Part shown: positions 43,216-52,168 of the stretch, in pieces | Position numbering within the stretch: the first letter of the stretch is position 1 | Layout: each line of letters opens with the position of its first letter | Assembly (NCBI GenBank): GCA_026004775.1 | Contig: BPJU01000009.1 | Span: forward strand, 62,001-126,000 | From: Pirellulaceae bacterium | Lineage (GTDB): Bacteria > Planctomycetota > Planctomycetia > Pirellulales > Pirellulaceae | Length of the DNA: 64,000 bases | Direction: 5' to 3' | Notes under the pieces: generated by a model | Databases searched by the model: none | Seen by the model: the letters and a program-made list of their open reading frames with translations, nothing else | What the model was told of the DNA's origin: nothing | Translations under genes and position numbers: made by a program

Positions 43216-44322
43216 ATGGAACGTCACAGCTTTCACGATGGGCGCGAGGACGGCCTGATGCCGCTGGAGAGCCTGGACCTAGCTAAGGTTCACAGTTTCG
43301 CCGACTTGCTGCGGGCCATGGCCAAGACGGCCTTTTCCGGTAGATCGCTGGGCGAAGCGTTCGAAATCCTGCTGAAGATGGCGACTGATCCGGAGTGTCT
43401 GGTCGTATTGACGGTCTCCGGTGCCATGACGGTCGCCAAGCAGGGGCGCATCCTGTGTGAGCTGATTGATCGAGGCATTGTCCAAGCTGTGGTGGCAACC
43501 GGCGCTTTGATCGCTCATGGGCTGACTGAATCCATAGGACTGACACATTACCGGTACGATCCGGTGATGTCGGACCAGGAGCTGTTCGAGAAAGGGTACA
43601 ACCGGGTCTACGACACGCTGGAGATGGAGGCGAATTTGAACGACGTCGAGCTTTTGGTGCGCCAAGTGCTGGACGAGCAGTCGCCGCCGGATGGGGTTTG
43701 GTCTTCGGCGCGTTTGTGCCGAGCGCTTGGTGAACGGCTCAGCCGGCAGGGCGAAGGGCCGGGAATCCTGCGCAGCGCTTACGAACGGAACGTTCCGGTT
43801 TTCATCCCGGCTTTTACCGACAGCGAGATGGGGCTGGACGTAGCGTGCTGGGCGATGCGGCAGTGGCGCAAGCGCAGCACCGGTGGTGACTTGAAGAGCG
43901 GGACGGAACTTCTCCAGGCGGTGCCGCCGTTCAACCCGTTTCTGGACCTGCAACAATACGCTCGCCTGGCAAGCAACGCACCGCGAATGGGAATTCTGAC
44001 ATTGGGTGGAGGCGTCCCACGCAATTGGGCTCAGCAAATCGGACCGTACTTTGACATTGTCAATCACCGCCTGAATGCGGGACTTCCGGTACGCCGTTTT
44101 CAGTACGGCGTGCGGATCTGTCCGGAGCCGGTGCATTGGGGAGGACTTTCCGGCTGCACCTATTCGGAGGGCATCAGTTGGGGCAAGTTTGTCCCGCCGG
44201 CAGAAGGCGGCCGGTATGCCGAGGTTTACGCGGATGCGACGACGGTGCTGCCCTTGCTAGCCAAAGGATTATTTGAAGAATTGGACCGGCTCGGCTGGAA
44301 GGGTGACAAACATTTTTCGTGA
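43216..44322 (+). CDS. Deoxyhypusine-synthase-family enzyme
   Basis: 368 residues of the DHS/homospermidine-synthase fold, which transfers an aminobutyl group from spermidine via an NAD-linked imine on a lysine. Conserved pieces: LTVSGAMTVAKQGRI, VVATGALIAHG, FIPAFTDSEMG, ILTLGGGVPRNWAQQ and SGCTYSEGISWGKF, where Lys324 matches the catalytic lysine of the family (SWGK). Bacteria lack the deoxyhypusine target eIF5A, so a polyamine product is more likely. The stop overlaps the open frame of the next gene by about 50 bases, but the chosen M16 start leaves a 43-base gap. Confidence 0.9.
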   Translation: MERHSFHDGREDGLMPLESLDLAKVHSFADLLRAMAKTAFSGRSLGEAFEILLKMATDPECLVVLTVSGAMTVAKQGRILCELIDRGIVQAVVATGALIAHGLTESIGLTHYRYDPVMSDQELFEKGYNRVYDTLEMEANLNDVELLVRQVLDEQSPPDGVWSSARLCRALGERLSRQGEGPGILRSAYERNVPVFIPAFTDSEMGLDVACWAMRQWRKRSTGGDLKSGTELLQAVPPFNPFLDLQQYARLASNAPRMGILTLGGGVPRNWAQQIGPYFDIVNHRLNAGLPVRRFQYGVRICPEPVHWGGLSGCTYSEGISWGKFVPPAEGGRYAEVYADATTVLPLLAKGLFEELDRLGWKGDKHFS

Positions 44323-44365
44323 ACGGCTCGTCGAGCACCGGCGAGTTTTCGGAGAACTGCGCACG

Positions 44366-47203
44366 ATGGCCCATCGCACTTTTGCCGTATGCGGGTTGGT
44401 GGCCACTTGGTGGTTTTTGGGGGTGGGTTTCGTGTCCGCCGAGCTTACTGAGTCGGTCCCGATCCCCCGGTTTCCCATCGAATATTATCGCCTGGAAAAC
44501 GGCCTGAAGGTGGGGCTTTTACCCGACCCGCAATTACCGCGGGTCACGGTCGTGGTGGCTTATCATGTCGGTTCGAAGAACGAACGGCGAGGGCTTACCG
44601 GCTTTGCGCATTTCTTCGAACATATGATGTTCCGCGGCACGCGGCATGTACCGAATTTTGATGCTCCCTTGCAGGAAGCCGGAGGTGAGGCGAATGCGTT
44701 CACGACCGAGGATGTAACGGTCTATTTTGAGACGGTGCCGCCCGCCTATCTGAAACGCGTGCTGTATATGGAAGCTGAGCGGATGGCGTTTTTGCCGGCG
44801 GCCCTGGATCAGGAGAAATTCGACACCGAACGGGAGGTGGTCAAGAACGAGCGGCGCCAGCGGATGGAAAACGTACCGTATGGGCTGGCCGATGAGACGA
44901 TCCAGGCTCATCTCTTTGCCAAGGGCCATCCGTATTCGTGGTCCGTCATCGGTTCGATGAAGGATCTGGACAACGCTACGCTGGACGATTTGCGGCGGTT
45001 TTTCTACGAGTTCTACCACCCGGCCAACGCGGCTCTGATAGTGGTCGGCAATTTCGATGTCGAACAGACCAAACAGTGGATCGACTATTACTTTGCCCCG
45101 ATACCAGCCGGGCCGGAACCGGTGCGGCCGGACGTCCCCGCCCAGTCCGGTTCGCAGGAACGTCTGGTGCAGTACGACCGAGTCGAGCTGCCTCGCGTTT
45201 ACTGGGCGTGGCGCACCTGCCCCGAACGATCACCCGATGCGCCGGCTTTGGATCTGTTGGCGGACGTGTTGGCCGACGGAGTCGCCTCGCGGCTCTATCA
45301 AAGCCTGGTCGTCCCGCAACTGGCAGTCGACGTGGAAGCCGTGTCGCGGACCGGTGAGCTGGATGGGAGTTTCCTGATCGCGGCCACTGCCGCACCGGAC
45401 ACCTCGGTGCGGCAGATCGAATCGGTACTCGAGGAACAGCTTGCCCAGATCCTGGCCGGCGGCGTGCAGGAGGACGAGCTGCAGCGAGCCGTCGCCAAGC
45501 ATCGGGTCCGGGTTCTGCGACGCCTGGCCGACCCACAGGTTCGGGCATTTGCGATCGCAGGTGGAGCCGTACAGTACAACGACCCACACGATTATCAACG
45601 GTACGTGCGCGATTACTTGACGGTGGACGTTACGACGGTAAAAGAGGTCGCCGCTCGATATCTTGGCAAGAAGCCGCTGGTGCTCGTGGTGGAACCAGTG
45701 GCTCCAGGCCAGCCGGAAACGCCCGCCGCGCTGGTTGATCCGTTGCCAGGTCCCGAACGCCCCATCGCCGCCCGATCGATGCCGGAAGACCCGCGCTGGG
45801 ACGCACTGCCCGAACCGCAGCCGGATCGGCCGTATCGACTTCCGGTAATCGAGCAGACGACGCTCTCGAATGGAATCCAGGTATGGGTGGTGCGGCGCGA
45901 AGGGGTCCCTCTGGTTGCCCTTCGGCTGCTGGTGCACACGGGCACGGCTGATGATCCTCCGGGACAAGAGGGGTTGGTGTCGTTGATCGCCCGAGTCTGG
46001 CCGCATGGCACACGCCGCTTGTCCGCCGAAGCCTTCACTCGCCAATTGGAGAGCTATGGCGTGACGTTGACTACGGTCGCTCAAAGCCACGTAACACAAC
46101 TCGGATGCACCGTCTCCACCCAGCACTTGAGCGAGGTAGTGGCGAGCTTGGCCGAGTTGGTACGCGGACCGCGGCTGGATGCGGACGATGTACAGCGCGA
46201 GCGCGATCGGCAGTTGAGCGAGCTTCGTCAAGGAAAGAACGACCCGGGCTGGGTGGCCGGCCGCGTCTTTCCCATGGTGCTTTACGGCCCCGAACAGCGG
46301 TTGGGCCGTCCGGCTCTCGGCCGGGAACAATCCCTTGCTCGACTGGACGCGCCCCGCCTGGAGTCGTTCTATCATGATCGTTTCCGGCCGGAGCGGCTGT
46401 CGATCGTATTGGTGGGCGACGTACGGCTGGCCGACGCTCGACCTTTGCTGGAACAGACCTTGGGAGCCTGGCAGGTGGCCGGCGGTGACAGACAAAACAG
46501 GTCCCAGGATGACGGCCTTCCCACGGAATCTCCTAATGCCCCTCCCCTGGTGGCGGTGGATGTGCCGGGGGCGGTGCAGAGCGTGCTGGTGATGGGCCGC
46601 CGATGGTTGAAGCCCGGCGATCCCCAGATGCTGCCGGCCCACGTAGCCAACCGTATTCTCGGTGGCGACTTTCTCAGCCGGTTGAACCAAAACCTCCGCG
46701 AACAACACGGCTATACCTATGGAGTGCGTGCCGGTTTCCGATCGCTGGGCTCGACGACCCATTGGGTAATATCGACCTCGGTACGGGCGGATGTAACGGC
46801 CGAAGCCCTGCGGGAAATCTTCAGAGAACTGGAAGCGGTCATCGGGGACCGGCCGCTTACGGATGCCGAGTGCCAGACGGCCAAGAGGGCTGAACAATGG
46901 GCATTTCCTGAAAAGTTCGAATCGCTGGAGCAGTTGGCCGAAGCCACCGCCCAACTGGTAGCCGACGGTTTGCCGGCTGATCATTGGCAGAAGTTGGTGG
47001 CCCAGTTGGATGGGCTGTCTATGGAAGAGGTGCGAGCGGCAGCCGCCAGGCTGGCGGCAATGGAGGGCCGGACGGTGCTGGTAGTGGGTGATCGCCGCCG
47101 TATTGAAGAGGCATTGCACAGTGCCGGTTGGGCTGATATTCAATGGTGGGATGCCGACGGTAACTCGCTTGGCTCCGCCGCCTCAGTTCCTCAGCCCCGG
47201 TAA
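44366..47203 (+). CDS. Exported M16-family zinc peptidase, two-lobed
   Basis: 945 residues with a signal peptide (about 1-26). The N-terminal lobe has the inverted zinc motif HFFEH (His82-His86, Glu85) in GFAHFFEHMMF and the distal Glu in DTEREVVKNERRQRM. A second M16 lobe starts around residue 500 (RLPVIEQTTLSNGIQVWVV) and lacks HxxEH, as expected for the inactive partner lobe; it ends with LPAHVANRILGGDFLSRLNQNLREQHGYTYGV. The clam-shell fold digests peptides in the periplasm. The start at 44366 places the signal peptide first and follows GGAG; the frame is open to 44273 inside the previous gene. Confidence 0.92.
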   Translation: MAHRTFAVCGLVATWWFLGVGFVSAELTESVPIPRFPIEYYRLENGLKVGLLPDPQLPRVTVVVAYHVGSKNERRGLTGFAHFFEHMMFRGTRHVPNFDAPLQEAGGEANAFTTEDVTVYFETVPPAYLKRVLYMEAERMAFLPAALDQEKFDTEREVVKNERRQRMENVPYGLADETIQAHLFAKGHPYSWSVIGSMKDLDNATLDDLRRFFYEFYHPANAALIVVGNFDVEQTKQWIDYYFAPIPAGPEPVRPDVPAQSGSQERLVQYDRVELPRVYWAWRTCPERSPDAPALDLLADVLADGVASRLYQSLVVPQLAVDVEAVSRTGELDGSFLIAATAAPDTSVRQIESVLEEQLAQILAGGVQEDELQRAVAKHRVRVLRRLADPQVRAFAIAGGAVQYNDPHDYQRYVRDYLTVDVTTVKEVAARYLGKKPLVLVVEPVAPGQPETPAALVDPLPGPERPIAARSMPEDPRWDALPEPQPDRPYRLPVIEQTTLSNGIQVWVVRREGVPLVALRLLVHTGTADDPPGQEGLVSLIARVWPHGTRRLSAEAFTRQLESYGVTLTTVAQSHVTQLGCTVSTQHLSEVVASLAELVRGPRLDADDVQRERDRQLSELRQGKNDPGWVAGRVFPMVLYGPEQRLGRPALGREQSLARLDAPRLESFYHDRFRPERLSIVLVGDVRLADARPLLEQTLGAWQVAGGDRQNRSQDDGLPTESPNAPPLVAVDVPGAVQSVLVMGRRWLKPGDPQMLPAHVANRILGGDFLSRLNQNLREQHGYTYGVRAGFRSLGSTTHWVISTSVRADVTAEALREIFRELEAVIGDRPLTDAECQTAKRAEQWAFPEKFESLEQLAEATAQLVADGLPADHWQKLVAQLDGLSMEEVRAAAARLAAMEGRTVLVVGDRRRIEEALHSAGWADIQWWDADGNSLGSAASVPQPR

Positions 47204-47255
47204 ACTACGGTTGGCATATAAGCCCCAGGGTGGAATAATTATCTATCGGCTCGGG

Positions 47256-47283
47256 TTGTCCTCCCGAGATAAGTCAGTATATT
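47256..47283 (+). promoter_or_regulatory. Candidate promoter for the tRNA-tuf cluster
   Basis: TTGTCC (47256-47261) and TATATT (47278-47283) are 16 bases apart and end 39 bases before the first tRNA. The -35 box lies in the loop of a CTCGGG/CCCGAG inverted repeat (47250-47268), which could attenuate read-through from the M16 gene. Confidence 0.5.
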
Positions 47284-47322
47284 TAGTGGTTTCGACGGGC
47301 ATAGGTGGAGGCCACGACCCAG

Positions 47323-47395
47323 GCCAGCGTAGCTCAACCGGCAGAGCAGCTGATTTGTAATCAGCAGGTTGTGGGTTCAAGTCCCTCCGCTGGCT
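47323..47395 (+). tRNA. tRNA-Thr (anticodon TGT)
   Basis: Cloverleaf folds fully: seven-pair acceptor GCCAGCG/CGCTGGC, D arm with GCTC/GAGC, anticodon stem GCTGA/TCAGC with loop TTTGTAA, and T arm around TTCAAGT. The CCA end is not encoded. First of four tRNAs ahead of tuf. Confidence 0.97.
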
Positions 47396-47494
47396 CATAA
47401 GGGCAGGAGGCTCAAACGGTGACCGGGCAGGTGGCCAAGCCCGGCTACCGGGCGAGGGACGGGAAAGCCATGTAGGTTTGCGCGAACAAAGCAG

Positions 47495-47576
47495 GGGGGG
47501 TTTCCCGAGTGGTCAAAGGGGCCAGACTGTAAATCTGGTGGCTCAGCCTTCGAAGGTTCGAATCCTTCACCCCCCA
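47495..47576 (+). tRNA. tRNA-Tyr (anticodon GTA)
   Basis: Class II tRNA with a long variable arm. Acceptor GGGGGGT/ACCCCCC, D stem CCC/GGG, anticodon stem CCAGA/TCTGG with loop CTGTAAA, and T stem GAAGG/CCTTC around TTCGAAT. The CCA end is not encoded. Confidence 0.96.
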
Positions 47577-47652
47577 CTGGTTGGAACCGGATTTGCGGGG
47601 TGGGCCGACCGCCCGGCGAGTAGCTGTCGTGAGGCGGGCGGCTCGAAACGCT

Positions 47653-47723
47653 GCGGGTGTAGCTCAATGGCAGAGCGCCAGCCTTCCAAGCTGGATGTGA
47701 GGGTTCGATTCCCTTCACCCGCT
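47653..47723 (+). tRNA. tRNA-Gly (anticodon TCC)
   Basis: Acceptor GCGGGTG/CACCCGC, anticodon stem CCAGC/GCTGG with loop CTTCCAA, T arm around TTCGATT. Short D loop typical of glycine tRNAs. The CCA end is not encoded. Confidence 0.97.
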
Positions 47724-47766
47724 TTCTGGGTAAGCTGACGCCAGACAACTCACGATGCGGGAGCCT

Positions 47767-47839
<73 letters not shown>

Positions 47840-47880
47840 TTCCTTGCTGGAAGGGGGCGGAGTTTTCGAGGGAAGGTCCC

Positions 47881-47909
47881 TTTACGCGGGGAAGCATCTT
47901 TGCCATAAT
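47881..47909 (+). promoter_or_regulatory. Candidate promoter for tuf
   Basis: TTTACG (47881-47886) and CATAAT (47904-47909) are spaced by 17 bases and lie between the last tRNA and tuf, 123 bases before the ATG. This leaves a leader long enough for regulation. It probably adds to transcription coming from the tRNA promoter. Confidence 0.5.
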
Positions 47910-48032
47910 TGGAGTTTTCCAGCTTGCGGCAGTTTTCGGGCTGTAGGCAGGCTGAGGGTATTGGGTTTGTGGACAGGCTTATGGGAAAGTCGTAGCAACA
48001 GGAAGAAGTTCACCAGATAAGGCGAGCAAACG

Positions 48033-49229
48033 ATGGCGAAGGAGGTATTTGAACGGAAAAAGCCCCACGTGAACGTGGGTACGATCGGGCACATTGACCA
48101 CGGCAAGACGACGCTTGCGGGGGCGATTCTGGCTGTGCAGAGCCGTAAGGGGCTGGCACAGTTCAAGTCGTATGCCGACATCGCCAAAGGCGGTACGGTC
48201 CGCGACGAGACCAAGACGGTTACGATTGCCGTGGCGCATATCGAATACGAGACGGAGAATCGTCACTATGCGCACATCGACTGCCCGGGCCATGCCGACT
48301 ACATCAAGAACATGATCACCGGTGCGGCCCAGATGGACGGGGCGATCCTGGTCGTGTCTGCAGCCGACGGACCGATGCCTCAGACCAAAGAGCACGTCCT
48401 GTTGGCTCGCCAAGTGGGTGTGCCGGCGATGGTCGTGTTTCTGAACAAGTGCGACTTGGTGGACGATCCGGAACTGTTGGAGTTGGTCGAGATCGATATC
48501 CGCGACCTGCTCAACAAGTACGAGTTCAATGGTGACGAGGTGCCGATTATCCGTGGTTCGGCCTTGCCGGCTTACCAGCATCCGGACGACCCGAAGGCGA
48601 TCAAGTGCATCGAGGAGTTGCTCGATGCCATCGACAATTACATCCCGTTGCCGAAACGCGAAGAGGACAAGCCGTTCTTGATGGCGGTCGAAGACGTGTT
48701 TTCGATCGAAGGCCGTGGAACGGTGGCCACCGGGCGTATTGAGCGGGGTGTGGTGCGTGTGGGCGACGAAGTCGAGATCGTCGGTCTGACCGATGAGCCT
48801 CGAAAGACTACCGTCACCGGCGTGGAGATGTTCCGGAAAGTGTTGGAAGAGGGGCGGGCCGGCGACAACGTCGGTTGCCTGCTGCGAGGTATTAAGCGAG
48901 ACGAGATCGAGCGGGGTCAGGTGTTGGCCAAGCCCGGCTCGGTCAAGCCTCACCGCAAATTCGAAGCCGAAGTCTACTGCCTTTCCAAAGACGAAGGTGG
49001 CCGGCACACACCGTTCTTCAGCGGCTATCGGCCTCAGTTCTACTTCCGCACGACGGACGTCACCGGTACGGCAAATCTGGTCAATGCCGAAATGTGCATG
49101 CCCGGTGATAATGTTCGCTTGCAGGTGGAGCTGCTCAAACCGATCGCCATGGACGAAGGTGTGCGGTTCGCTATTCGTGAAGGGGGAAAAACCGTCGGTT
49201 CGGGCGTGGTGACCAAGATTCTGGAGTAA
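48033..49229 (+). CDS. tuf: Translation elongation factor Tu
   Basis: 398 residues. Delivers aminoacyl-tRNA to the ribosome. GTPase motifs: GHIDHGKT (19-26), [12 protein letters not shown] and GSAL. Domains 2 and 3 are complete, with [13 protein letters not shown] and the C-terminal [16 protein letters not shown]. Switch I is unusual: KTVTI at residues 61-65 replaces the common RGITI, within [18 protein letters not shown] recall this form from other planctomycete EF-Tu proteins. The gene lies in the classical tRNA-tuf-tRNA-Trp-secE-nusG order and ends at a strong terminator. Confidence 0.98.
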   Translation: MAKEVFERKKPHVNVGTIGHIDHGKTTLAGAILAVQSRKGLAQFKSYADIAKGGTVRDETKTVTIAVAHIEYETENRHYAHIDCPGHADYIKNMITGAAQMDGAILVVSAADGPMPQTKEHVLLARQVGVPAMVVFLNKCDLVDDPELLELVEIDIRDLLNKYEFNGDEVPIIRGSALPAYQHPDDPKAIKCIEELLDAIDNYIPLPKREEDKPFLMAVEDVFSIEGRGTVATGRIERGVVRVGDEVEIVGLTDEPRKTTVTGVEMFRKVLEEGRAGDNVGCLLRGIKRDEIERGQVLAKPGSVKPHRKFEAEVYCLSKDEGGRHTPFFSGYRPQFYFRTTDVTGTANLVNAEMCMPGDNVRLQVELLKPIAMDEGVRFAIREGGKTVGSGVVTKILE

Positions 49230-49231
49230 CC

Positions 49232-49259
49232 GGAGGCCGGCCTCGGCTGGCTCCTTTTT
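49232..49259 (+). terminator. Intrinsic terminator after tuf
   Basis: GGAGGCCGGC pairs with GGCTGGCTCC around a short loop with one mismatch and one G-T pair, followed at once by TTTTT. It starts three bases after the tuf stop, so most tuf transcripts should end here, before tRNA-Trp. Confidence 0.8.
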
Positions 49260-49318
49260 CACGGAGTGGAGGAAGGCCGGTTACAATACAGGTGAGCTGA
49301 CTGCACGTTGGCTCGGAC

Positions 49319-49391
49319 AGGGGTGTAGCTCAATTGGTAGAGCACCGGTCTCCAAAACCGGGGGTTGCGAGTTCGAGTCCCGCCGCCCCTG
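49319..49391 (+). tRNA. tRNA-Trp (anticodon CCA)
   Basis: Acceptor AGGGGTG/CGCCCCT, D arm, anticodon stem CCGGT/ACCGG with loop CTCCAAA, T arm around TTCGAGT. Discriminator G fits Trp. It lies between tuf and secE, the usual place in many bacteria. Confidence 0.97.
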
Positions 49392-49487
49392 CTTGATATG
49401 TCGAGGAGCCGAGCAGCGCCGAGCCGGATGCTGGCAGGCCCGGCCGCAGGGTCGGCCCGGCCGTGCGGGGCGGCGTTCAGGTGAGCG

Positions 49488-49904
49488 ATGAGCGCGATCT
49501 TTCGAGAGCTGTTTCAGGTCGGTATTTACAAGCGCACCCAGGGCCAAGTGGTCCGGCAGGTGACCGGAGCCGTTGTGGCTTTGGGGTTCTTGATCGCCGC
49601 CTGGCAGTTGTATGTCTGGTTGCGCGTCAATGTCGACTCGCCGTGGCTGATTTACGGCCCGCCCATGCTCCTGGCCCTATCGGGGCTTTGGTGCAGTTAT
49701 CGGCTGGTGAACGTGCCGCGGTTTGCCGACTTCCTCATCGCCGTCGAAGCGGAAATGCGCACCGTATGGTGGCCTTCGTGGAACGAAACATGGCGAAGTT
49801 CGGCGGTGGTGATTTTCGTGATGTTTTTTCTGGCGGCCGTGCTGTTCGCCTTTGATTTTGTATGGACGGTAGTGTTTCAGTTTTTGGGAATTCTGAAAAA
49901 GTAA
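49488..49904 (+). CDS. secE: Preprotein translocase subunit SecE
   Basis: 138 residues with three predicted transmembrane segments (about 26-46, 56-74 and 105-128), the long form rather than the single-helix SecE. The conserved SecE cytoplasmic helix is in VEAEMRTVWWPSWNETWRSS, followed by the last membrane helix. It is located directly upstream of nusG as in most bacteria. The ATG is preceded by AGGTGAG. Confidence 0.93.
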   Translation: MSAIFRELFQVGIYKRTQGQVVRQVTGAVVALGFLIAAWQLYVWLRVNVDSPWLIYGPPMLLALSGLWCSYRLVNVPRFADFLIAVEAEMRTVWWPSWNETWRSSAVVIFVMFFLAAVLFAFDFVWTVVFQFLGILKK

Positions 49905-49947
49905 ACGAAAGGACTCAGCACCGGCTCGGTTGTCCCGCCTGGAATCG

Positions 49948-50964
49948 ATGCCCACGGGAATGATGATGCAAGACAGTGCCCCATTGCCGTCCGAAGAGCC
50001 TAAGGCTTCGCCGTCTGCCGGCGAACCGTCGGGGGCTAACGGTGCGCCTGATGCCGTTCAGCAGCCGGCCGGCCGGCAGGTACCTGTTGAGCAAAGCGCG
50101 GTGGGTGGCGAGTCGCCAGCGGCAACGCCGAACCAACCGACCAGTGAACCCATCGAGAAAGCCAAGCCGCAGGTCGCGCCGGCAGCAGAAGCCGGAGAGC
50201 TGGCCGAACACCAGCAAGAATCGCAAGATGGGGCGGCTAAAGAGGTGGCCGGCGAGTCGGATGCGCCGAAAACGCCCGGGGCTGAACCCGTAGCCCAGGC
50301 CGGTGCCGGCGCGACGGGAGTTTCGCCGGGGATTGAGGAAGAGCCAGAAGAAGCCGATGAGCAACCAGTGCCGGCGGCCAAAGGGCCGATTGAAGAAACA
50401 CCGGTAGCTCCGCCTGAAATCCCGCCCTTCCAGTGGTACATCATCCGTGTGGCCGTCAATCGCGAAACGTATGCTGCCGAGTCGCTTCGCCGGCGGATTG
50501 AGATTGCCGGGATGCAGGACTATTTCGGCGAGATTGTGGTGCCGACCGAGGATGTGGTGGAGTTTACCAAGACGGGCAAGAAACGGACCGTCAAGCGGAA
50601 ACTGTTTCCCGGTTACATCATGGTGCGCATGGCGCTGACGGATGACACCTGGTTTCTGGTGCGTGAAACACCCGGCATCGGTGATTTTACCGGTGGGGCG
50701 GGCCGGCCCACACCGATGACCGCCGATGAAGTGCGGCGGATTATCAAGCCCGAAGTCGAAGAAGGCGAAGAAGAGCCGTCGGTGCGGATCGCTATCCCGT
50801 TTTCGGTCGGGGATCGGGTGCGAGTCAAAGAGGGGTATTTCCAGAATTTTGAGGGCGATGTGGCGGCGATCGACGAAACGAACGGGCGGGTTACGGTGAT
50901 GATCAACATCTTCGGCCGATCGACGCCCGTGGAGTTGCAGCATTGGCAAATGGAGCGCATCTAG
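49948..50964 (+). CDS. nusG: Transcription termination/antitermination factor NusG with long N-terminal extension
   Basis: About 338 residues. The NusG core begins near residue 160 with QWYIIRVAVNRE (usually WYvvht), followed by FGEIVVPTEDVVE, KRKLFPGYIMVRM, LVRETPGIGDF and a KOW motif in GDRVRVKEGYFQNFEGDV, ending in INIFGRSTPVELQHWQM. The first 155 or so residues are extra: rich in Ala, Pro, Glu, Gln and Gly, mostly acidic and likely disordered. The start could also be TTG 49930 or ATG 49960. NusG links RNA polymerase to Rho or to the ribosome. Confidence 0.93.
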   Translation: MPTGMMMQDSAPLPSEEPKASPSAGEPSGANGAPDAVQQPAGRQVPVEQSAVGGESPAATPNQPTSEPIEKAKPQVAPAAEAGELAEHQQESQDGAAKEVAGESDAPKTPGAEPVAQAGAGATGVSPGIEEEPEEADEQPVPAAKGPIEETPVAPPEIPPFQWYIIRVAVNRETYAAESLRRRIEIAGMQDYFGEIVVPTEDVVEFTKTGKKRTVKRKLFPGYIMVRMALTDDTWFLVRETPGIGDFTGGAGRPTPMTADEVRRIIKPEVEEGEEEPSVRIAIPFSVGDRVRVKEGYFQNFEGDVAAIDETNGRVTVMINIFGRSTPVELQHWQMERI

Positions 50965-51012
50965 GGCGCTTGTGAGGCGGGTTGTCACCGAGCCGCATGC
51001 AAAGAGGTGGCC

Positions 51013-51447
51013 ATGGCAAAGCAGAAACAATTAGTCGGACAAGCTCGCTTCCAGGTACCCGGCGGGCAGGCAACACCTGCTCCGCCGGTCGGCACGTCGT
51101 TGGGAAAGTTCGGGGTCAACCTGGGGCAATTCGTCAACCAGTTCAACGAGCGCACCCGCGAATATGCCGGGACGCGCGTAACGGTGATCGTCAACGTTTA
51201 CAGCGACCGGACGTTTGACTTTACGGTCAAGAGTCCGCCGGCGTCGGAGCTTTTGAAGCAGGCGGCCGGTATTGCCAAAGGTTCGGGCACGCCCAACAAG
51301 GAGAAAGTCGGACGGGTCACGCGGGCCCAAATCGACGAGATCTGTCGCAAGAAGATGGCGGACCTGAACGCGCGCGACCTGGAACATGCTCGCAGCATGA
51401 TCGAAGGCACGGCACGCAGCATGGGTATTGAGGTGGTGGAGGGCTGA
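51013..51447 (+). CDS. rplK: Ribosomal protein uL11
   Basis: 144 residues. Binds the 23S rRNA GTPase centre. Seen: [49 protein letters not shown] and the C-terminal RNA-binding part [21 protein letters not shown] with [10 protein letters not shown]. The ATG at 51013 is preferred to a GTG two codons upstream because AAGAGG lies at a normal distance. It is followed by rplA after four bases. Confidence 0.97.
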   Translation: MAKQKQLVGQARFQVPGGQATPAPPVGTSLGKFGVNLGQFVNQFNERTREYAGTRVTVIVNVYSDRTFDFTVKSPPASELLKQAAGIAKGSGTPNKEKVGRVTRAQIDEICRKKMADLNARDLEHARSMIEGTARSMGIEVVEG

Positions 51448-51451
51448 TCGC

Positions 51452-52129
51452 ATGCCGAAACATTCGCGACGTTATCGACAACTGGCCGCGCTGGCACCGC
51501 CGAAACCGGTCGATTTGGCCACCGCCCTCCAGACGCTCAAGCAGTTCAACAACACCCGCTTCGATCAGTCTGTGGAACTGCATGTGCGGCTGGGAATCGA
51601 TCCGAAGCAGGCCGATCAAACCGTCCGCGGCAGCGTCGTGCTGCCTCACGGTATCGGGCGCACGCAGCGCGTGGTGGTATTCGCCAAAGGCGATCTGGCC
51701 GATGCGGCTCGACAAGCCGGTGCCGATGTGGTGGGACAGGAGGATCTGGCCAACCGTATCAAAGAGGGGTGGTTGGAGTTCGACGTCTGTATTGCCGCAC
51801 CGGATATGATGGGTTTGGTGGGGCCGCTGGGACGTATTCTTGGTCCGCGCGGTTTGATGCCGTCCCCCCGGGCCGGCACGGTTACGCCTGACGTGGGGCG
51901 AGTGGTTCGCGAGTACAAGGCGGGCAAGGTCGAGTTCAAGAACGATTCCGGGGGAAACGTGCATGTGGTGGTGGGCAAGCTGAGTTTCTCCGAACAGCAG
52001 CTTCAGGAGAATATCCAGACGTTCCTGGAGTACCTGAATGGTTTGCGACCGGCAGCCGTTCGGGGAGCCTACATCCGCTCGGTGCACGTCGCCGCCACGA
52101 TGAGCCCCTCGGTCGCCGTCGCTTTATGA
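51452..52129 (+). CDS. rplA: Ribosomal protein uL1
   Basis: 225 residues. Part of the E-site L1 stalk and in many bacteria a repressor of its own operon. Seen: [67 protein letters not shown] and the C-terminal [21 protein letters not shown]. Start ATG 51452 immediately follows rplK. Confidence 0.97.
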   Translation: MPKHSRRYRQLAALAPPKPVDLATALQTLKQFNNTRFDQSVELHVRLGIDPKQADQTVRGSVVLPHGIGRTQRVVVFAKGDLADAARQAGADVVGQEDLANRIKEGWLEFDVCIAAPDMMGLVGPLGRILGPRGLMPSPRAGTVTPDVGRVVREYKAGKVEFKNDSGGNVHVVVGKLSFSEQQLQENIQTFLEYLNGLRPAAVRGAYIRSVHVAATMSPSVAVAL

Positions 52130-52168
52130 AAATATCGTGAGCTTCCTGCGATGAAGGAATAGGTGCCG

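Noticed and set aside
47979-49262. Minus-strand frame of 427 codons opposite tuf
   Set aside because: tuf is certain on the plus strand and the antisense frame has no start signal or homologous feel.
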